A DNA stretch of 41,188 nucleotides from assembly GCA_905215855.1 (NCBI GenBank), contig CAJMRT010000013.1, positions 1-41,188 of the forward strand, in the 5' to 3' direction. Shown here one piece after another: positions 23,764-32,039 of this stretch (its first letter is position 1; every line of letters begins with the position of its first letter). Position numbers and translations under genes: made by a program. The stretch is from an uncultured bacterium. GTDB lineage: Bacteria > Bacillota > Clostridia > Oscillospirales > Acutalibacteraceae. The notes beneath the pieces are model-generated. The model saw only the letters and a program-made list of their open reading frames with translations. It searched no databases and was not told where the DNA came from.

Positions 23764-24951
23764 AGAAGATTTTCCGCTTTTGCGAGAAAATCCTGTAGTC
23801 TATCTCGACAGCGCCGCAACTGCTCAAAGACCTGAATCGGTTATAAATTCGGAAATGGAGTTCTACAAAAAATTCAATGCAAATCCTCTGCGTGGACTTT
23901 ATGATTTGGGTTTCAAAGCAACCGAGTGTTATGAGCAATCCCGTGAAACAGTCAGAAAGTTCATTAATGCAAGGTCGGAGCGTGAAATAATATTTACACG
24001 CAATGCAACCGAAAGCCTCAATCTTGTTGCCTACAGCTACGGAATGAATTTTCTTAAAAAAGGTGACGAAATTCTTGTCACTGTAATGGAACACCACAGC
24101 AACCAGTTGCCGTGGAGAGCTGTTGCAGAAAAAACAGGCGCAGAGGTAAAGTACATTGAATGCAACCCTGACGGTACAATTACCGAAGAACAGTTGAAAC
24201 AGGCTTTTTCGGAGCGTACGAGGCTTGTGGCAGTAACTCACATATCAAATGTACTCGGTTGCAAAACTCCCATAAAGCGTATCACAGAGCTTGCAAAGGA
24301 ATGCGGTGCAGTTGTTGTGCTTGATGCATCACAGAGCGTTCCGCACAATCCCGTTGATGTTCAGTCGCTTGATGTGGATTTTCCGGTCACAAACTTATGG
24401 CACCATTCGGAATCGGTGTATTGTACGGCAAAGAAAGCCTTCTTGAAAAAATGCCGCCGTTTTTAACGGGCGGTGAGATGATTGATTCCGTTACAAGGGA
24501 CAAGGTTATCTATTCCGATTTACCGCATAAATTCGAGGCAGGAACGGTAAATGCGGCTGGCGCATGGGGGCTGAAAACCGCAATTGAATATATTCAAAAT
24601 ATTGGTTTTGATACAATCGGCGCTATTGAAGAAGAGCTTACCAAAAGAGCCTTTGACGGATTTATGAAAATTCCTCACATCAATATTCAGGGAAGTAACA
24701 ACCCGAAAGAGCATTGCGGAATTATCAGCTTTACAATTGACGGAGTTCATCCGCATGATGTCAGCAGTATTCTTGACGCTGACGGTATTGCAGTCCGTGC
24801 AGGACACCATTGCGCACAGCCTTTGATGGAATTTTTAGGCATTCCGTCAACAACAAGGGCAAGCATTTATTTCTACAATACGAAAGATGACATTGATGCA
24901 TTTTTGAACAGCGTGTCATCTGTCAGAAGGAGAATGGGATATGGAAAATAA
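23744..24951 (+). pseudogene. sufS: Cysteine desulfurase SufS, frameshifted by an apparent 10-base deletion
   Basis: SufS takes sulfur from cysteine for Fe-S assembly using PLP. The start at 23744 has GGAGGAGG nine bases upstream, and the frame is normal through codon 213 (VDVDF). Where homologs read roughly DVDFFAFSGHK, about 10 bases are missing at 24380-24383. The first frame then runs to a stop at 24466, while the correct sequence (SGHKLMAPFGIGVLYGK) resumes in the next frame from 24382 to 24951. The PLP lysine codon is 24391-24393 and the catalytic cysteine lies in RAGHHCAQP. Neither frame alone encodes a working enzyme; the first in-frame ATG of the second part (24397) lies after the lysine. 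An assembly error is possible. The end overlaps sufU by 11 bases. Confidence 0.88.
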
Positions 24952-25366
24952 CAGAAGCTTTTACAATGAAATCCTGACCGATCACAATCTTCATCCAATG
25001 CACAAACATCCGCTTGATACGGCAACGGCAAGCCTTGAGGGTGTGAATCCAAGCTGCGGTGATGACATTGTGCTTAATCTTAACATCAAAGACGGTGTGA
25101 TTACAGACGGTTCATTTACAGGTGACGGCTGTGCAATTTCCCAGGCGTCAGCCGATATTATGCTTGATTTGATTATCGGCAAAACAGTTGATGAAGCCGA
25201 ACATCTGAAAGATATTTTCCTTAAAATGATTCAAGGTAAAGCAACTGACGAAGAAATTGAAGAGCTTGAGGAGGGCGGAGCATTGTCTGACATTTCTCAT
25301 ATGCCTGCCCGTGTAAAATGTGCAGTTCTCGGTTGGCACACATTTGAAAACATTGTAAAAGAATAA
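24941..25366 (+). CDS. sufU: SufU-type sulfur acceptor
   Basis: 141 residues of the IscU-like SufU family, the zinc-bound protein that takes persulfide sulfur from SufS in Gram-positives. The ligand cysteines are visible: Cys39 in NPSCGDD (with Asp41), Cys64 in GDGCAIS and Cys127 in VKCAVLGW. The ATG overlaps the end of sufS by 11 bases, with GGAGA upstream. Last gene of the operon, followed by a strong terminator. Confidence 0.95.
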   Translation: MENNRSFYNEILTDHNLHPMHKHPLDTATASLEGVNPSCGDDIVLNLNIKDGVITDGSFTGDGCAISQASADIMLDLIIGKTVDEAEHLKDIFLKMIQGKATDEEIEELEEGGALSDISHMPARVKCAVLGWHTFENIVKE

Positions 25367-25398
25367 TTTACTGAATTTAATATTTTATAAAACACATT

Positions 25399-25437
25399 CG
25401 GGGAACAGATAAAATAATTTCTGTTCCCCGATTTTTT
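25399..25437 (+). terminator. Intrinsic terminator of the suf operon
   Basis: CGGGGAACAGA (25399-25409) pairs perfectly with TCTGTTCCCCG (25420-25430), followed by ATTTTTT. Confidence 0.95.
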
Positions 25438-25481
25438 AAATAAAAATCGGAATCAATGTATTAAAATAACTAATACAAATC

Positions 25482-25511
25482 TTGACAAATATTGCTTTAA
25501 AATAGTATAAT
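25482..25511 (+). promoter_or_regulatory. Promoter at the left edge of the AT-rich island
   Basis: TTGACA (25482-25487), an 18-base spacer and TATAAT (25506-25511), about 70 bases before the first island gene. Confidence 0.75.
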
Positions 25512-25581
25512 AAAAGTGCAAAGAGGTAAAGTAAGTTTATAATTCCTATGTAAGCACTATTGTTCGGAAGGATATTGTAAA

Positions 25582-26145
25582 ATGATAAAAATCAGCGATG
25601 ATAAAATTAAATTTAAAAGAAAAATTTATAAACAGAAAGAAATTTATTACATTACATATAAAAAATACTGGGACGGTGGTTTTGATAATGAGGTCTCGTT
25701 ATCAGATAAGGCGGATTTTTACCGTGTCGCAAATTTATTCAGTGATGCAATTAAAAAGATAGTTTCTGCTTTAAACGATTATATCATAATCGGTAATAAA
25801 TTTTCGCAAAAAGAATGTCTGTTTGAAAGTTGGTCGGATAAGAAAAGCTATGATTGCTATAACAATCTCAGAAGTTATATAAAAAAGAATAAAAGCTACG
25901 CACTCAAATGTTACGAAGATGATTTGATTATAGACTGTATCGTAGAAAATAACTTCAGGTATCTCGCTTGTATAGATTTGTATCTTCCGAACAGTAAGGT
26001 CATTTTGCAACCGACCTGCCATTCCGAACTTTTTATATACGCAGAGGACAGCAATAAAATTCTGCCTGTATTGAAAGAGGTTACAGATAACTCAGAACTT
26101 GTGTTGTCAAAAATGCCTTTGATTGGAAATGAGGGAGAAGTATGA
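25582..26145 (+). CDS. Hypothetical soluble protein
   Basis: 187 residues without signal peptide or membrane span, rich in Tyr, Lys and Ile, with a mixed helix and strand pattern. I do not recognise a family. RBS GGAAGG lies upstream of the ATG. Its stop overlaps the next start by four bases (ATGA), so the two are translationally coupled. The AT-rich codons contrast with the suf operon. A soluble immunity-type protein coupled to a membrane partner is one guess from context, without motif support. Confidence 0.7.
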   Translation: MIKISDDKIKFKRKIYKQKEIYYITYKKYWDGGFDNEVSLSDKADFYRVANLFSDAIKKIVSALNDYIIIGNKFSQKECLFESWSDKKSYDCYNNLRSYIKKNKSYALKCYEDDLIIDCIVENNFRYLACIDLYLPNSKVILQPTCHSELFIYAEDSNKILPVLKEVTDNSELVLSKMPLIGNEGEV

Positions 26146-26618
26146 AAAAATCATTTGAATATATTATTAAGATTTCCGAAACTGATTTTTACGATAAACT
26201 CAAAAAGCATACTGCTTTTAATTGCAGTTCTTCTTCATACGATAATGGATATGAATTTTACTGTGATAACCCTAATAATATTACTGATTTAAAAGTTACA
26301 TCTACATCACTACTTTCCCGTGAGGGCATATTAGCTCCGTTAATAAAAATTCAAACAAAACAGCTTGACGAAAACCTTAAAGTAAATTTGACTTTGCAAT
26401 CAAACAAAATATATTACTTTTTGGCTGTTTTATTTTCTTTGGCGGGGGTATTATTTGGTTTGATTACATACTTTAGTCTTGCAAATTTGTGTCTTGCGAC
26501 AATCATTTCAATTGTATTTATTTTGATTATTAATTTAACTTTCTTTATAGTTACCAAAGGTAAAATTACAGATGCTAAAGAACGCTTTGAAAGCGTGATG
26601 ATTTTTAACGGTCATTAA
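26142..26618 (+). CDS. Hypothetical protein with two membrane spans
   Basis: 158 residues: a soluble N-terminal part (about 1-85), then two closely spaced membrane helices (about 89-110 and 114-137) and a short basic tail. The arrangement is that of a cytoplasmic domain tethered by a helical hairpin. No family recognised. It is coupled by a four-base overlap to the gene before it. The 213 bases after it (26619-26831) are very AT-rich with no gene I can support. Confidence 0.7.
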   Translation: MKKSFEYIIKISETDFYDKLKKHTAFNCSSSSYDNGYEFYCDNPNNITDLKVTSTSLLSREGILAPLIKIQTKQLDENLKVNLTLQSNKIYYFLAVLFSLAGVLFGLITYFSLANLCLATIISIVFILIINLTFFIVTKGKITDAKERFESVMIFNGH

Positions 26619-26831
26619 TGCTAAAATTATTCACGCTTCTTTGTTATATATTCTAAATGTGCCGACAAAGCCGCATAATTTGTTGCATATTGGATTTTTT
26701 ATAGTTATAATTGAATTGCAAAAATTATAATATCTGTTTTTTATTTTAGAAGTATGGTATGCTGATAAAATATTTTAATGATATTTGCTGTAATATAGAC
26801 TTATCAAAATTTGGTGTTTAAGGAGAGAGTT

Positions 26832-27368
26832 ATGAAAACCAAATTAAATTGCTATTATATTCTGAATACCCTTTTATTAATAAGCGGTATTGCTTTTGAT
26901 TTCATATTGTTCTTGCATCCGTTTTTTATTTCTGTTGCAATGAAAATTATTATTGCAACAGTATTGTGCGTTCTGGTGATTTTAGATGTATTTGTTTGTA
27001 AACAATTACTGTCTGAGGGTAGTCCAAAAATGCCGAAAACGGAGTCGATTTTTGTATCTGTTCTTACATTTGTTTTGTTAATATCACAAAGTATTTATCT
27101 GACAATTATTACACTTATGGGTGCAAATGAAATATTAGCTACGATAAAAGCTATTCATTATGTTGTGTTAATTTCTATAATTTTGTTAGTTGCAACTCGA
27201 CTGCATAATAAGTACATAACTAAAAAACACACTTTAGCTTTTGGTATTGATATTATAGCAATTGTGATGTGTCTAATCATTTGCGCAAATTGCGTTTTGT
27301 GTCTTATAAACGGGAATGATTTGTTTAGTTATATTGCAATTAATGAATATAACAAATTGAACTCTTAA
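26832..27368 (+). CDS. Hypothetical four-to-five-span membrane protein
   Basis: 178 residues, almost all hydrophobic, with spans near 8-28, 34-54, 72-92, 100-120 and 135-160 and only short loops. No family recognised. The ATG at 26832 is chosen because AAGGAGAG lies just upstream; the frame opens 21 bases earlier. The next gene begins 12 bases after its stop. Confidence 0.7.
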   Translation: MKTKLNCYYILNTLLLISGIAFDFILFLHPFFISVAMKIIIATVLCVLVILDVFVCKQLLSEGSPKMPKTESIFVSVLTFVLLISQSIYLTIITLMGANEILATIKAIHYVVLISIILLVATRLHNKYITKKHTLAFGIDIIAIVMCLIICANCVLCLINGNDLFSYIAINEYNKLNS

Positions 27369-27380
27369 TGAGGTGATATT

Positions 27381-27785
27381 ATGCCGGATTTCAAAGAATT
27401 AAAAAATAAAATCAAACACGGAGATTTTCAGTTTGTATATGACGAACTTAAAAAATCCGACTTTGAATATACACTTGAGAACATTGAAAAAGAATTTTCA
27501 TCGGTTGATAACAGAGATATGTTCTGTTATCTTCTTTATGTGGTTTCAAATGAGAATACACCCAAGCATACAATTCTGTTGTGTGATTATCTAATGTATT
27601 CAGGTACATTTTTCTACAATCGTGAAACAGTAATTAGATATTTGCTCGACAATTGCCTTGTTAAAAGCGGCAATGATATCACGCTGATTGAGTGGATTTT
27701 GTCAATGTATGAATACAACCCCGATTCACCGTATAATGAGAAAGAAATTGCAAATTTCAATCGCATTTACGATTCTTTAAAATGA
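27381..27785 (+). CDS. Hypothetical small soluble helical protein
   Basis: 134 residues, acidic and helical, with paired helices reminiscent of an alpha-solenoid (DNRDMFCYLLYVVSNENTPK, HTILLCDYLMYSG). Proteins of this size and style occur as immunity proteins in polymorphic toxin loci, but I cannot name a family. RBS GAGGTGA precedes the ATG at 27381. The stop overlaps the upstream ATG candidate of the following gene. Confidence 0.65.
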   Translation: MPDFKELKNKIKHGDFQFVYDELKKSDFEYTLENIEKEFSSVDNRDMFCYLLYVVSNENTPKHTILLCDYLMYSGTFFYNRETVIRYLLDNCLVKSGNDITLIEWILSMYEYNPDSPYNEKEIANFNRIYDSLK

Positions 27786-27796
27786 TGGTGTTAACT

Positions 27797-28663
27797 ATGA
27801 AAAATTTCAATTACAAAAATATTAAGTCGGTAGAAAAAATTCATTTACTTTTGTTATTATTCATTGTAATGTCTACGATAATTAATTTTATTGTAAACTT
27901 GATGAGTTGTACCGAAAACATCTTTTTGACAAGTCTGTGTTTGCCGATTCAGTTTGTGTCAAGGTTTGTTGTAAGTCATAACCCTTTTGAAATTTCAGTT
28001 TCAATTGTTTTAATAGCTGTAACTTTAATTATGTTGTTTTGGCTGTTTAAAATGTATTCATCGGATAACATGAAAAAGTGGCTTGCAAGCGGTATAACGG
28101 CAATTTGGTGCTTGCTAATCGGCTCAATTATACCTATTTTGCTTGATTCCGATTTAATCGGTCAATCTGGAAATAATCTCACATATGAAGAAAAAGCAAA
28201 CGAACTTCTTTTGTGCGTATGGTTCGGAATTGCTTGCTCAATTTTCTGCGGAATTCTCTTTTTTATTCAAATTTCAAAGTATGCAAAATTTATGGATAGG
28301 AAATATGACAACCCTATGAAGGCTGTTGCATATGCAGAAAAGAAAAATAAAAAGGAATATTACCATACTTTGAAAAAGCCTTTGATTTTGCCGACTGTTT
28401 ATGCAATTATTCCGCCGATTACCTGCAGTTTTCTAATATATTTTGGTGTCAAGTCTGCATTCCTTATTTGTTTTATTTATGTGTGTTTAGGGATAGGTAT
28501 AGTGTATCATACGGCATACAATATTTCTGATTTTATAAAATCGGAAAATCAAAATATAAAAGTAACGTCAATACAAAATTATAAATGCAAACTAATTGTA
28601 ATGCATATACTGCTGATGTTGTTGTATTGCATTTCATTGGTGATAATATTACTTTGTATTTAA
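27797..28663 (+). CDS. Hypothetical six-span membrane protein
   Basis: 288 residues with about six hydrophobic segments (near 12-35, 65-85, 100-120, 145-165, 205-240 and 262-285) and a basic cytoplasmic loop around 175-200. No family recognised. The start at 27797 (MKNFNYKN) has GATGGTG upstream; ATG 27782 overlaps the previous stop but has no RBS. It belongs to the same run of tightly packed AT-rich genes. Confidence 0.65.
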   Translation: MKNFNYKNIKSVEKIHLLLLLFIVMSTIINFIVNLMSCTENIFLTSLCLPIQFVSRFVVSHNPFEISVSIVLIAVTLIMLFWLFKMYSSDNMKKWLASGITAIWCLLIGSIIPILLDSDLIGQSGNNLTYEEKANELLLCVWFGIACSIFCGILFFIQISKYAKFMDRKYDNPMKAVAYAEKKNKKEYYHTLKKPLILPTVYAIIPPITCSFLIYFGVKSAFLICFIYVCLGIGIVYHTAYNISDFIKSENQNIKVTSIQNYKCKLIVMHILLMLLYCISLVIILLCI

Positions 28664-28691
28664 AATATCGAAATCAGATAGGAAGTATACT

Positions 28692-29330
28692 ATGGGAGAT
28701 TGCCTTAAAAATTTATTTGTGCAACAATTTGATTCGTTTATGGCAGAACACGGTTATAAGCAAAATATAAATTGTTTCAGTAAACTTTATAATGATATCT
28801 TTGCGAGAGTGTATCTATGACGGAGAAGATGATTTTTCATTAAGCCGTTTGTCTGGTGAGAAATATATTGCCGATGCAACCGATAAATCAGATGTTACAA
28901 ATTGTATTAGCAGAATGTTTTCAAAATACAGTGAATTATATGAGTCATTTTTTAGTGCAAAATCTATTTCTGAATATCTTGATAAATATCTGATATATGA
29001 TAAATTAATCTGCTTAGGTAAGGAAAAGATAGAAGAAACTAATGATTTTTGGGATTAGACTTTATTTATATTTATTTGTATTTGAAAGAATATAACTCGG
29101 CAGAAAATGAAATTGAAAAGTATCTAAAAATGCTAAATGACGATATGAATGATTTAAAAAATTCCGCACCTGTCAATTATGACAGAATCAGGGAATATGA
29201 AACAGACATATCATATTTTGAAAATCTTAAAAATGCAATTATCAGCAATGATGTTAATGCACTAAAACCCGAAATTGATAAAATGAATGATAATATTAAA
29301 ATAAATCAAACTAAGCTAAAAACTTATTAA
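28692..29330 (+). pseudogene. Hypothetical soluble protein broken by two frameshifts
   Basis: Three open segments on the same strand read as one protein of about 210 residues. The first (28692-28820, RBS AGGAAG, 42 residues, with FMAEHGYKQNINCFSKLYND) stops at a TGA. The second runs in the next frame to 29058 and the third returns to the first frame to 29330. The first junction lies near 28805-28817 and fits loss of a GT unit. The second lies at GGG 29051-29053 and fits loss of one G, which would give NDFWGLDF. The N-terminus resembles DUF4304-like proteins, but only loosely. Real decay and sequencing error are both possible. Confidence 0.6.
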
Positions 29331-29343
29331 TAGAAATCTGTAA

Positions 29344-29371
29344 AAGATAACTCATTTGAAAGTTATTTTTT
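29344..29371 (+). terminator. Short intrinsic terminator
   Basis: AAGATAACT and AGTTATTTT pair over 9 bp (one G-T) around an 8-base loop, ending in a run of six T. Confidence 0.55.
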
Positions 29372-29409
29372 CAATGAAAGTAAGTAATAGAATGTGAAAA
29401 GGTGATTAT

Positions 29410-29835
29410 ATGCACAAAATTATGGCAGAATTTATTTTATGGACTGAAAATCCTGAAATAAATATTGACAGAATCAGCGAAAGAATAAATCTTTCTCCTG
29501 TCGATAAAGAGTATTTAGGCGATGTGAAATATCTTGGCGGAAACAAGAGTATAAAAAGAATAGTTGATGCGTCAAGTTTACTGTATTCGACCGATTACAT
29601 AGATACTATTGAGGTTGAAGTCGTAATGCAGAAAATGATTGAAATGCTAAAACCAAATTTGAATACCATTGTCAGTTTAATAAATCAATATAAATTAACT
29701 GCAAAATTTTGTGTTGTAATCGAATCATCTGAACACCCGATTATTTTTCTTTCATCCGATATTCTTAAAACTATGGCACAACTTTCGTCAGAAATTGAAT
29801 TTGATATGTATTTGGAACTTGATAAGGATAATTAA
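29410..29835 (+). CDS. DUF4279-family protein
   Basis: 141 residues, soluble. The pattern of an N-terminal strand, a helix with ISERINLSP, then GDVKYLGGNKSIKR and a C-terminal strand with IEFDMYLELD fits the DUF4279 family, whose members often occur near toxin-immunity clusters. The function is unestablished. RBS AAAGGTG precedes the ATG. The following terminator begins inside its last codons. Confidence 0.6.
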   Translation: MHKIMAEFILWTENPEINIDRISERINLSPVDKEYLGDVKYLGGNKSIKRIVDASSLLYSTDYIDTIEVEVVMQKMIEMLKPNLNTIVSLINQYKLTAKFCVVIESSEHPIIFLSSDILKTMAQLSSEIEFDMYLELDKDN

Positions 29836-29872
29836 GGAGCAGCCTGATTTCAGGTTTGCTCCTTAATTTTTT
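29830..29872 (+). terminator. Strong intrinsic terminator overlapping the stop codon
   Basis: AATTAAGGAGCA (29830-29841) pairs with TGCTCCTTAATT (29857-29868), with an inner CCTG/CAGG stem, followed by a T run. The TAA stop of the DUF4279 gene lies within the left arm. Confidence 0.9.
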
Positions 29873-29933
29873 GTATTATAAATTGAGTGTGTGGCAAAAT
29901 CGTGAGTTAATACTGCTAAAAATAAACTTTAGC

Positions 29934-29966
29934 TTTTGTCAATATTTTCTGAAAATAATGACAAAA
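29934..29966. repeat. Near-perfect AT-rich palindrome in an intergenic region
   Basis: Arms of 16 bases (29934-29949 and 29951-29966) match at 15 positions around a single central T; the outer part reads TTTTGTCA/TGACAAAA. With such a small loop it is a better candidate protein-binding site than an RNA hairpin. It lies 84 bases before the next gene; nothing else is evident in 29873-30049. Confidence 0.7.
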
Positions 29967-30049
29967 TAATAACTTATATTGCTTTTTTAGATGTTCATAT
30001 TTATAATCGCCTTATAGATGAATTTATTTAAAAAACAGTAGGTATAAAT

Positions 30050-30883
30050 ATGAATAAAAAGAAAAATAAAAAACTTAGCGAAGAAGAACTCAAAAAAAGA
30101 AAACTTAAAGAAAAGAAGTTTGCTTTAATATTCATTATTGCAGTAATGACTTTTTATGCGGTGTTGATTATCATAATAATGATTCAGCGCAGTTCGCCTG
30201 ACTATGTGCCGCCGGAGAATGTGTCATCCGACAATGGCAGCGGCAGACTGCTATTCTTTGTAGCCGTACCTATTTGGCTCCCTCTGTTGCTGTTTTATAG
30301 GTACTATACCAATAACAGCGCTAAATTTATGAGATTTTCAGACATTTACGATGAAGTAATGTATTCAAAAAACGAAGACACTATAAAAACTCATTTTGTT
30401 TATGCAGTATTATTGGATTTTCCAAAAAGTGAATTTGTTTTAATGCTTGATGAATACACGAAAGAAGTTTTTCCTGCTGTTTACACGAAGTTTAAAAACA
30501 AAATATCTATTTTTAACAGAGATGCAGAATACACTGAATTTGAGAGGTCTGACCTTTCTTATAATGACAGTATAGGGGAGAATAATTCCGTGAGATCCTG
30601 TAGGATAAAAAATAAGAAAACAGGGGATCAGGTTCTTTTTGTGGCAGTTCCAAATCGCAAGATTGATATTCTTGCATATTCCGATTCGACCCATATAGCC
30701 GACAAATCCGTTACTTTCGGTAAGTTCAGAATATTTTGTTTTATAGAACCAACAGACAAACCCAATACAGATTTGTATGTAAATATGCAAAAAATCCATC
30801 TTAAAAAATTAAAAAGCAAACAGTCTAAAAACAGGAGTAAATTTATACCATTCATCACTTTAGATGAAGCAACACAATCTTAA
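30050..30883 (+). CDS. Hypothetical two-span membrane protein with cytoplasmic domain
   Basis: 277 residues: a very basic N-terminus (KKKNKKLSEEELKKRKLKEKK), a span at about 25-45, a short Ser/Asn-rich external loop, a second span (about 66-84), then a soluble mixed domain of about 190 residues with an acidic middle and a Lys-rich end. No family recognised. The RBS is weak (TAGGT). It lies alone between the palindrome and a broken gene. Confidence 0.65.
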   Translation: MNKKKNKKLSEEELKKRKLKEKKFALIFIIAVMTFYAVLIIIIMIQRSSPDYVPPENVSSDNGSGRLLFFVAVPIWLPLLLFYRYYTNNSAKFMRFSDIYDEVMYSKNEDTIKTHFVYAVLLDFPKSEFVLMLDEYTKEVFPAVYTKFKNKISIFNRDAEYTEFERSDLSYNDSIGENNSVRSCRIKNKKTGDQVLFVAVPNRKIDILAYSDSTHIADKSVTFGKFRIFCFIEPTDKPNTDLYVNMQKIHLKKLKSKQSKNRSKFIPFITLDEATQS

Positions 30884-30943
30884 AATTCAAATTAAAGTTA
30901 CAACGAAATTTGTTTGTGATTGATTAGAAAGGAATAAATATTT

Positions 30944-31155
30944 ATGTATGATGTCCTGATATTAGTATCTGAACAGAAAAGTGCAAAACAGCTGCATACC
31001 GACGATATTCACCTATTAAGACAGTCATATTTTTGTGTAGGGGACAATCAAACGAAAAGGAAGTTATCCTTGGTAAAATTAGCATTGATAAATTTTTAGA
31101 AATGCTTTCAGACGGAAAAATTTTCACAAATGTCTGTTATATTGTCGGAGAATAA
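30944..31155 (+). pseudogene. Small hypothetical protein with a one-base frameshift
   Basis: An ATG with RBS AAAGGAA opens a frame reading MYDVLILVSEQKSAKQ and on to FCVG. At the G run 31040-31043 it slips into a frame ending at 31099. The neighbouring frame continues sensibly as GQSNEKEVILGKISIDKF to a stop at 31153. Restoring one G would give a protein of about 70 residues. Short and broken; no family. Confidence 0.5.
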
Positions 31156-31197
31156 AGTTATATATTAAATGAAAGTTTGTATTAGAATGGTGAAGTT

Positions 31198-31659
31198 ATG
31201 ACCTATGTTTTTATGAATTACGAAAATTACAATAGCAAATACAAAAATATATTGAAACTTGCTGTTTCTAATAGTGACAGTTTTAGCTTTTTTACAGTAA
31301 AGCAAATTCACAAAAAAGACCATTCTGAGAGATATTTTGATTATTTGACCGAATTTAGCGATTATAAAATATCTTCCGATGAAATAAAAATGCCGAGATA
31401 TACTACAGGGCAACAAATTCATTGTTATAAGATAAATAAAGATACTGTAAAGTTATTAAATGAACCGAGTGATTTTTCTTCTTGGAATGCCTATGATTAT
31501 CCGGAAGATTTAGTCTTTTACAAAAATTCAATACCATGGTTTCGGTGTATTTCACACGAAAGAATGGTGTTAGTTAATGACACTAATCCTGCTGCATTAG
31601 ATGAACTGAAAAGGCTGGGGATAAATTATAAGGCAATCAAAGATACAAATAATATTTAA
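31198..31659 (+). CDS. Hypothetical small soluble protein
   Basis: 153 residues, rich in Tyr, Phe, Ser and Asp, with no signal peptide or membrane span. The end reads HERMVLVNDTNPAALDELKRLGINYKAIKD, a strand-helix pattern. RBS GGTGAAG precedes the ATG. No family recognised; its size and setting fit the other island genes. Confidence 0.65.
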   Translation: MTYVFMNYENYNSKYKNILKLAVSNSDSFSFFTVKQIHKKDHSERYFDYLTEFSDYKISSDEIKMPRYTTGQQIHCYKINKDTVKLLNEPSDFSSWNAYDYPEDLVFYKNSIPWFRCISHERMVLVNDTNPAALDELKRLGINYKAIKDTNNI

Positions 31660-31743
31660 TTGAATTTCTCACACCAAAGATAAATAAATTTACTTTTTAC
31701 AATAAGAAAATAATTAAAGTAAAAAACAAAGGAGGGTTTTATT

Positions 31744-32039
31744 ATGAAAAGGAAATCAGCATTATTTTTGACAATACTTTTATGTTTGATAACTATGCTT
31801 GCAGGTTGTACAAGCAATAAATCAGAAGTCTGCAGTACTTCAAAAGAATATTTAAAAATCAAAGGCTACGATGAATACATAGCAACCGGAAATACAGAAT
31901 ATGAGGATATATCGTATTTTAATATTAAAAATGATATACCTATTATTGTGTTATTATGCAATAAAATGATGTGCAACATTGGTATTTTGAAAAAAATTAT
32001 GTTGCTGAAATTAAACTTGAAATAACTGACTGGTGGCAT
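31744..32039 (+). pseudogene. Truncated lipoprotein gene abutting the sensor gene
   Basis: RBS GGAGGG precedes the ATG at 31744. A lipoprotein signal peptide ends in the lipobox LAGC (Cys22). The frame as given stops at 32025 after 93 residues. However, restoring one A in the run 31963-31966 would continue it as NDVQHWYFEKNYVAEIKLE and then ITDWWHM, which runs without a stop into the start of the two-component sensor at 32040. The 3' end of the lipoprotein therefore looks lost, with the break close to 32035. Confidence 0.6.

Noticed and set aside
24371..24400. Programmed ribosomal frameshift in sufS
   Set aside because: About three residues are missing as well as the frame change, and there is no slippery heptamer with a pseudoknot; a deletion explains it better.
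24397..24951. Separate gene for the C-terminal half of a cysteine desulfurase
   Set aside because: It continues the sufS sequence in another frame, lacks an RBS and lacks the PLP lysine; it is the second part of a broken sufS.
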